DNA from: JAERML01 sp035687895
GTDB taxonomy: Bacteria > Bacteroidota > Ignavibacteria > UBA10030 > UBA6906
Length of the DNA stretch: 30,135 nucleotides
NCBI GenBank assembly: GCA_035687895.1
Contig: DASRUE010000047.1
Location: forward strand, 1-30,135
Direction: 5' to 3'
Shown here: positions 25,915 to 30,135 of the stretch, piece by piece
Layout: every line of letters begins with the position of its first letter
Position numbering within the stretch: position 1 is the stretch's first letter
Position numbers and translations under genes: made by a program
Notes under the pieces: generated by a model
Databases searched by the model: none
What the model saw: only the letters and a program-made list of their open reading frames with translations
What the model was told of the DNA's origin: nothing

Positions 25915-27063
25915 ATGGATAGCATGGAAATCCCCGTTCTCAATCTTTCCAACGATTCTCCGGTGGTACCACACGCAACATACAAGGTTGGCATCCGTCG
26001 AAAAACACGCCAGGTAAATGTCGGGGGCATCAAGGTGGGGGGCGGAGCCCCGATCTCGGTGCAGACAATGACCAAGACGAAGACGAGCGATGTGGCTGGC
26101 ACGGTGGCTCAGATTGTCCGTGCCGCGGAAGAGGGATGCGACATCGTGCGAGTGACGGTCAATGATAAAGAAGCGGCAGATGCGATGGCGGAAATTGTCC
26201 GGCAGTCCCCCCTTCCTATTGTGGCCGACATCCACTTCAACCACATCTTTGCCCTAAAGTCGATAGAAGCGAACGTTGCCAAGGTCCGTTTGAACCCGGG
26301 AAACATCGGCAGCCGGGAGCGGATCCATCAGGTACTGAACGCGGCGAAGGGCAAGGGGATCCCCATTCGCATCGGGGTCAACTCGGGTTCGCTGGAAGAG
26401 GATATCCTTAACAAACACGGCTACCCGACCGCCGAGGCGTTGTACGAAAGCGCGATGCGACACGTGGGCATCTGCGACGAGTTTGGGTTCCGCGATGTGA
26501 TCGTGTCCGTAAAGTCCACCGATGTCCGGCTGATGATCGAGGCGTACAGACTTGTAGCCGAGCGGACAGACATTCCATTGCATCTTGGAGTGACAGAGGC
26601 GGGCACGGCGCGGGTTGGGACAATCAAGTCCGCCGTTGGCATCGGAACGCTTCTTGCCGAGGGCATCGGCGATACTATCCGGGTCTCGTTGACGGATGAG
26701 CCGTACAAAGAGGTGGAAGTAGGCAAGGAGATTCTTCGATCCCTTGCCCTGGCCTCGCGCAACGTGGAGTTGATCGCATGTCCCACGTGCGGTAGGCTGG
26801 AAGTGGATTTGTTCGGCATCATGGCCGAGTTGGAAAAGCGGCTGGAAGGTATCAAGAAGCCGGTGAAGATCGCTGTGCTGGGATGTGTCGTCAATGGTCC
26901 TGGTGAGGCAAGTGAAGCAGATATTGGCATTGCAGCCGGCAAAGGCGTGGGTATCCTTTACCGAAAAGGGGAGGTCATCCGCCGTGTGAAGGAATCGGAA
27001 ATCGTGGATGTGATTGTGGAAGAAGTGAAAAATTTCCAGCCGGAACTGGAAGAATCGAAGTAG
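25915..27063 (+). CDS. ispG: 4-hydroxy-3-methylbut-2-en-1-yl diphosphate synthase (IspG/GcpE)
   Basis: IspG carries out the penultimate step of the MEP isoprenoid pathway, reducing ME-cPP to HMBPP with a [4Fe-4S] cluster. The three cluster cysteines C289 and C292 (CPTCGR) and C324 (GCVVNGPGEA) and the cluster-ligand E331 are present, and the TIM-barrel head has SVQTMTKTKTSDV (49-60) and VADIHFNH. At 382 residues it is the short bacterial form without the extra central domain of plant and chlamydial enzymes. AAGGA lies just before ATG 25915 but is closely spaced, so ATG 25924 is a possible alternative. A strong terminator follows. Confidence 0.97.
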   Translation: MDSMEIPVLNLSNDSPVVPHATYKVGIRRKTRQVNVGGIKVGGGAPISVQTMTKTKTSDVAGTVAQIVRAAEEGCDIVRVTVNDKEAADAMAEIVRQSPLPIVADIHFNHIFALKSIEANVAKVRLNPGNIGSRERIHQVLNAAKGKGIPIRIGVNSGSLEEDILNKHGYPTAEALYESAMRHVGICDEFGFRDVIVSVKSTDVRLMIEAYRLVAERTDIPLHLGVTEAGTARVGTIKSAVGIGTLLAEGIGDTIRVSLTDEPYKEVEVGKEILRSLALASRNVELIACPTCGRLEVDLFGIMAELEKRLEGIKKPVKIAVLGCVVNGPGEASEADIGIAAGKGVGILYRKGEVIRRVKESEIVDVIVEEVKNFQPELEESK

Positions 27064-27090
27064 TCTATTCCTAGGTACGTTCTTTTGTTG

Positions 27091-27128
27091 CCCGTCTCGT
27101 TTGCTATTTGCGAGACGGGATTTTTTTT
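27091..27128 (+). terminator. Strong rho-independent terminator after ispG
   Basis: CCCGTCTCG (27091-27099) pairs perfectly with CGAGACGGG (27111-27119) over an 11-base loop and is followed by an eight-base T run (27121-27128). It ends the rhomboid-ispG transcript. Longer open frames that read through it toward the SpoIID gene are therefore not credible starts. Confidence 0.95.
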
Positions 27129-27130
27129 CT

Positions 27131-27161
27131 CTGTCATTTCCTCCGGAACTTTCTATATTGA
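27131..27161 (+). promoter_or_regulatory. Weak promoter candidate for the SpoIID/LytB gene
   Basis: TATATTGA at 27154-27161 is a good -7 element, but the matching -33 position (27131-27133) reads CTG rather than TTG. Transcription would begin near 27168, so a start at ATG 27169 would be essentially leaderless, while ATG 27217 would leave about 49 bases of leader. Confidence 0.25.
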
Positions 27162-27168
27162 CTGGTGC

Positions 27169-28566
27169 ATGTCACAACAGAGCATCTACACGGATCATCC
27201 CGAATCTCTCCTGTCCATGTCATCGCAATTCGTCCCGACTATCGACGTCGGGGTTCTCTCTTCACGAGAAATCAATGCCAGGCTGGAGGGTGAATTCCGA
27301 TGTCTGCACACCGAACAAAGGTGCAGCGGAAGAATCAACGCGCGGATCGATGCGGATGTCATTGTTGTGGCCGACGAATCAGGAACGTCCGTTGCAGGGA
27401 AGGAAGTGGTTCTTGAACCTGTATCGAAAACCGGAACTTCGTTCACGCTGTTTGGCGTGACTATTGGCGTCTCGTTCCATTGGGAACGGAATGAGGACCA
27501 GCGTTTTGTCGGAAGCCTGAAGCTGCTCCTCACTGATGCCGGAATCGCTGCCATTAATTCCGTTTCTGTGGAAGACTACCTCACGAGCGTGATATCGTCG
27601 GAGATGAGTGCGGGAAGCTCTGTGCATCTTCTTAAGGCGCATGCGGTCACCTCGCGCAGCTGGCTCCTGGCGCAGATCGAGAAATCCCGTTTGTTAAAGA
27701 AGAACCCGGTGAAGTATCAAACATTGTTCGAGGACAGCCAACAGCGGATCCGGTGGTATGATCGGGAGGACCACGCACATTTTGATGTCTGCGCGGACGA
27801 TCATTGCCAGCGATACCAGGGCATTACGAAGGCATACACCGGGACCGTGCAACGTGCAGTGGAGGAAACACGCGGTCAGGTGGTCACATTCCACGGAACC
27901 ATCTGTGACGCACGGTTTTCCAAATCATGTGGCGGCGTGTCCGAATTGTTTGAGAATGCATGGGAACCCGTTCACTATCCGTACCTCACTCCGGTGGTTG
28001 ACTCACTCCCCCCTCCCAGCGGATACTCGATGGACCTCACGAACGAGAAAGCAGCTGAGGCGTGGATTCGCGGCGACCCTCCCGCGTTCTGCAATACGAC
28101 CGACAAAGCAATCCTCTCCCAGGTTTTGCTGAAGTACGATCAGGAAACAACCGACTTCTACCGATGGAAAGTGGCATACGGCCAATCGGAAATCGCAGAG
28201 CTGATCGGGAAGAGAAGCGGGATTGACTTCGGTGCAATTATTGACCTGGTTCCCATCGAGCGCGGTGCTTCGGGCCGGATCATCAAGCTCAAGATCGTCG
28301 GAACAAAGAAGACGTACACCATTGGCAAGGAGTTGGAAATCAGAAAGACCCTCTCCCGGTCGCACTTGTACAGCTCGGGGTTTGTTGCGGATAAGGAGGA
28401 TGTCAGGAACGGAATCCCCGGGAGGTTTGTGCTGAGAGGCGCGGGTTGGGGTCATGGTGTTGGACTCTGCCAGATTGGGGCTGCGGTTATGGGTGAGAAG
28501 GGGTACTCCTTCGACAGAATTCTCGCGCACTATTTTCCCGGTTCGGAACTCAAGACACTCTACTAA
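27169..28566 (+). CDS. SpoIID/LytB-domain protein (lytic-transglycosylase family), no visible signal peptide
   Basis: SpoIID-family proteins cleave glycan strands that have lost their stem peptides. Here E145 in SSEMSAG sits at the conserved catalytic-glutamate position, followed by LKAHAVTSRSWLLAQ. FDVCADDHCQRYQG (about 205-218), SKSCGGVSELFENAW and the C-terminal GWGHGVGLCQIGA (about 426-438) are typical. The protein begins without any hydrophobic leader, whichever start is used (ATG 27169 or ATG 27217, neither with a ribosome site), which is odd for a wall enzyme but fits the leaderless Bacteroidota-type branch as I remember it. An in-frame start at 27085 lies upstream of the terminator hairpin and is rejected. 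An amidase gene follows after nine bases. Confidence 0.85.
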   Translation: MSQQSIYTDHPESLLSMSSQFVPTIDVGVLSSREINARLEGEFRCLHTEQRCSGRINARIDADVIVVADESGTSVAGKEVVLEPVSKTGTSFTLFGVTIGVSFHWERNEDQRFVGSLKLLLTDAGIAAINSVSVEDYLTSVISSEMSAGSSVHLLKAHAVTSRSWLLAQIEKSRLLKKNPVKYQTLFEDSQQRIRWYDREDHAHFDVCADDHCQRYQGITKAYTGTVQRAVEETRGQVVTFHGTICDARFSKSCGGVSELFENAWEPVHYPYLTPVVDSLPPPSGYSMDLTNEKAAEAWIRGDPPAFCNTTDKAILSQVLLKYDQETTDFYRWKVAYGQSEIAELIGKRSGIDFGAIIDLVPIERGASGRIIKLKIVGTKKTYTIGKELEIRKTLSRSHLYSSGFVADKEDVRNGIPGRFVLRGAGWGHGVGLCQIGAAVMGEKGYSFDRILAHYFPGSELKTLY

Positions 28567-28575
28567 GATCGCCAT

Positions 28576-30135
28576 ATGAAACGATTTGCTGCTCTTCCTC
28601 TTTTACTTCTTCTTGCAGCCACACCGCTGTTCGCGCAGCCGGGAGAGAAGAAAGAACCATTCATACTTCTGGTTGTGCCAGAGGCTGACACGTCGTTCAC
28701 TTCCTCAGCAACCTATCGACTCTCGGCAAGTACCAACCCCGGGAACAACGTGACCATCAATGACAAGCAATACAAGGTGTATCCGTCGGGAGCATTCGCA
28801 GGAGTGCTTGATGTTGCGGTGGGAGAGAACCTTTATGCCATCTCTTCCACGAATGACTCCGGGCAAACAGTGACAAAGCAATTCCTCATTGTTCGCGGCG
28901 AACCGCTCAGAACAACCCCGGATGACTCTCTTGTGATCGAAGATGTGATGATGGAACCATCCACTGATCGCTGGCTCGGAGAAGGCGACGTGTTACAAGT
29001 GCAGATGAAAGGGACACCCGGCTGCCTCGCCTCCTTTTTGAACGGCCGCCCGATGAGGGAACTCTCACCTTCCGAGACAAACGGGATCGGTGGCATCTAT
29101 CGTGGCGTCTTCAAGGTCGGCGCCGACGATACACTCAATGAGCAGCCCATAGTGTTTCGTTTACAGAAGGATACGGTTGAGTCGGTGTCGAAAGTTTCTG
29201 TCGGGCAAGTGTCGTTCAAGGCGAGGGAGTTCCCGATGGTCGGAATCACCAGGGGTGAGCGGGTGTACCTCAACTTTGGTCTCGGTGATGACCGGCTTGG
29301 AGGCGCGAAGCTGTCGTTCATCGCGGCCGGCATCCGACTGGCTATAACGGGAAAGGTCAACGGCCAATACCGCGTGGCGCTGACGGAGAATCAGGAGGCC
29401 TGGATCCCAACCGAGCTCGTCGAGCTGCAACCGGCAGGGACGTTCCTTCCTTTCTCGCTGACAGGGTCATGGAGCGTTTATGGAGATGAGAAGTATGACT
29501 ATGTTGTTCTTCCCCTGAACGACCGGCTTCCGTACGCGTCTTCGCAAGAAACGGATCCGACCAGGATTCACATTGACCTGTTTGGCGCTGTCTCCAACTC
29601 GAACTGGATCACGCAGCAACAATCCACCCGTGAGATCAAGAATGTCTACTACAACCAAGTCGGCAAACAGCAGCTCCGTATTACGATCGAGCTGAACCAC
29701 CGGCAGGTCTGGGGTTACGAGATCAGCTACAGGGGAAGTGGGCTGGTGATCAAACTGCGCCGCCAGCCTGCAACGCTGGAGATTGGTGCTTTGGCGTTTG
29801 CGCTGGACGCCGGACATGGTGGCGACAACAACGGCGCACTGGGATCCACCGGAGCAAAGGAGAAAGACGTCAACCTCGCGACGACGCTGCATCTCAAGAG
29901 GCTGTTTGAAAAAAAGGGGGCCAGGGTAGTTCTTACCAGGCAAGATGACTCAAACCCGAGAATGCTTGACCGCATACGAACTGCCATCGATTCTTCAGCC
30001 GACATCCTGATCAGCCTCCATTCCAATTCCATCGGGCTCACTACAAATCCTGAGGACACGAAAGGAGCCGGGACATTTTACAAGTACATCTGCTATCGCC
30101 CCCTGTCTCAGTTCATCCTGGAGAACGTATTGGAG
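28576..30135 (+). CDS. Secreted N-acetylmuramoyl-L-alanine amidase (Amidase_3), 3' end beyond the window
   Basis: A frame of 520 codons runs open from ATG 28576 to the window edge. A signal peptide is clear (FAALPLLLLLAATPLFAQ). About 390 residues of beta-rich sequence follow, the last part (IHIDLFGAVSN to VIKLRR) resembling an AMIN-type glycan-binding domain. The zinc amidase domain begins near residue 408: H414 in LDAGHGG, E429 in AKEKDVNLA, and H482 in SLHSNS are the zinc ligands. The second catalytic Glu near the domain end is not yet reached. The enzyme removes stem peptides from peptidoglycan in the periplasm. With a nine-base gap after the SpoIID gene, the pair is very likely cotranscribed. 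Confidence 0.92.
   Translation, partial: MKRFAALPLLLLLAATPLFAQPGEKKEPFILLVVPEADTSFTSSATYRLSASTNPGNNVTINDKQYKVYPSGAFAGVLDVAVGENLYAISSTNDSGQTVTKQFLIVRGEPLRTTPDDSLVIEDVMMEPSTDRWLGEGDVLQVQMKGTPGCLASFLNGRPMRELSPSETNGIGGIYRGVFKVGADDTLNEQPIVFRLQKDTVESVSKVSVGQVSFKAREFPMVGITRGERVYLNFGLGDDRLGGAKLSFIAAGIRLAITGKVNGQYRVALTENQEAWIPTELVELQPAGTFLPFSLTGSWSVYGDEKYDYVVLPLNDRLPYASSQETDPTRIHIDLFGAVSNSNWITQQQSTREIKNVYYNQVGKQQLRITIELNHRQVWGYEISYRGSGLVIKLRRQPATLEIGALAFALDAGHGGDNNGALGSTGAKEKDVNLATTLHLKRLFEKKGARVVLTRQDDSNPRMLDRIRTAIDSSADILISLHSNSIGLTTNPEDTKGAGTFYKYICYRPLSQFILENVLE

Noticed and set aside
27085..27168. N-terminal extension of the SpoIID protein that looks hydrophobic and could pass for a signal peptide
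   Set aside because: It is the translation of the ispG terminator hairpin and its T-tract, so a transcript starting after the terminator cannot include it.
1..30135. CRISPR arrays, tRNA or rRNA genes, insertion sequences, integrases, toxin-antitoxin or known defence genes
   Set aside because: I searched by eye for direct repeats, cloverleaf-like or rRNA-like stretches, transposase motifs and typical defence domains and found none.

Overview
This window looks like a piece of ordinary chromosome from an uncultured diderm bacterium of the Bacteroidota/Chlorobiota/Ignavibacteriota group. The evidence is indirect. Several intergenic stretches carry a TTG, then 19-20 bases, then TAnnTTnn, which resembles the primary-sigma promoter pattern known from Bacteroidota. 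The gene families (S9B dipeptidyl peptidase, cytosolic-type SpoIID/LytB protein, MacB-like permease with adaptor, SpmA/B-like tail) also fit that group. Base composition is moderately GC-rich by eye. Every convincing gene lies on the + strand. I see no tRNA, rRNA, CRISPR array, insertion sequence, integrase or phage gene.

Layout. Positions 1-77 hold the tail of a membrane protein. From 320 to 9796 there is a peptide and proline theme: proline dehydrogenase, an OPT-family peptide transporter, a stand-alone PqqD-like protein, the GTG-started dipeptidase PepD, a secreted dipeptidyl peptidase IV and a second OPT transporter. From 9839 to 13397 come a DUF2203 protein, an unrecognised exported protein, and a MacA-like adaptor followed by a MacB-like permease that has no ATPase gene beside it. 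From 13589 to 19572 come a SAM-dependent methyltransferase, a creatininase-family gene broken by two single-base deletions, and an RND efflux adaptor/pump pair. From 19690 to 27063 there are housekeeping genes: uvrB, a comF-like gene, gap, pgk, a rhomboid protease and ispG. The end (27169-30135) has a SpoIID/LytB protein and an N-acetylmuramoyl-L-alanine amidase that runs off the edge.

How the genes may work together (inference). The secreted DPP4 would release X-Pro/X-Ala dipeptides, the OPT carriers would import short peptides, PepD would split dipeptides in the cytosol, and proline dehydrogenase would oxidise the proline. The SpoIID-amidase pair recalls the two-step glycan/peptide cleavage of SpoIID and SpoIIP. 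Nothing here is clearly a new multi-gene system. The points most worth a second look are the peptide/proline locus with its orphan PqqD-like protein, the SpoIID-amidase pair, the doubly frameshifted creatininase, the perfect inverted repeat upstream of uvrB, and the unusual nucleophile loop of the DPP4.
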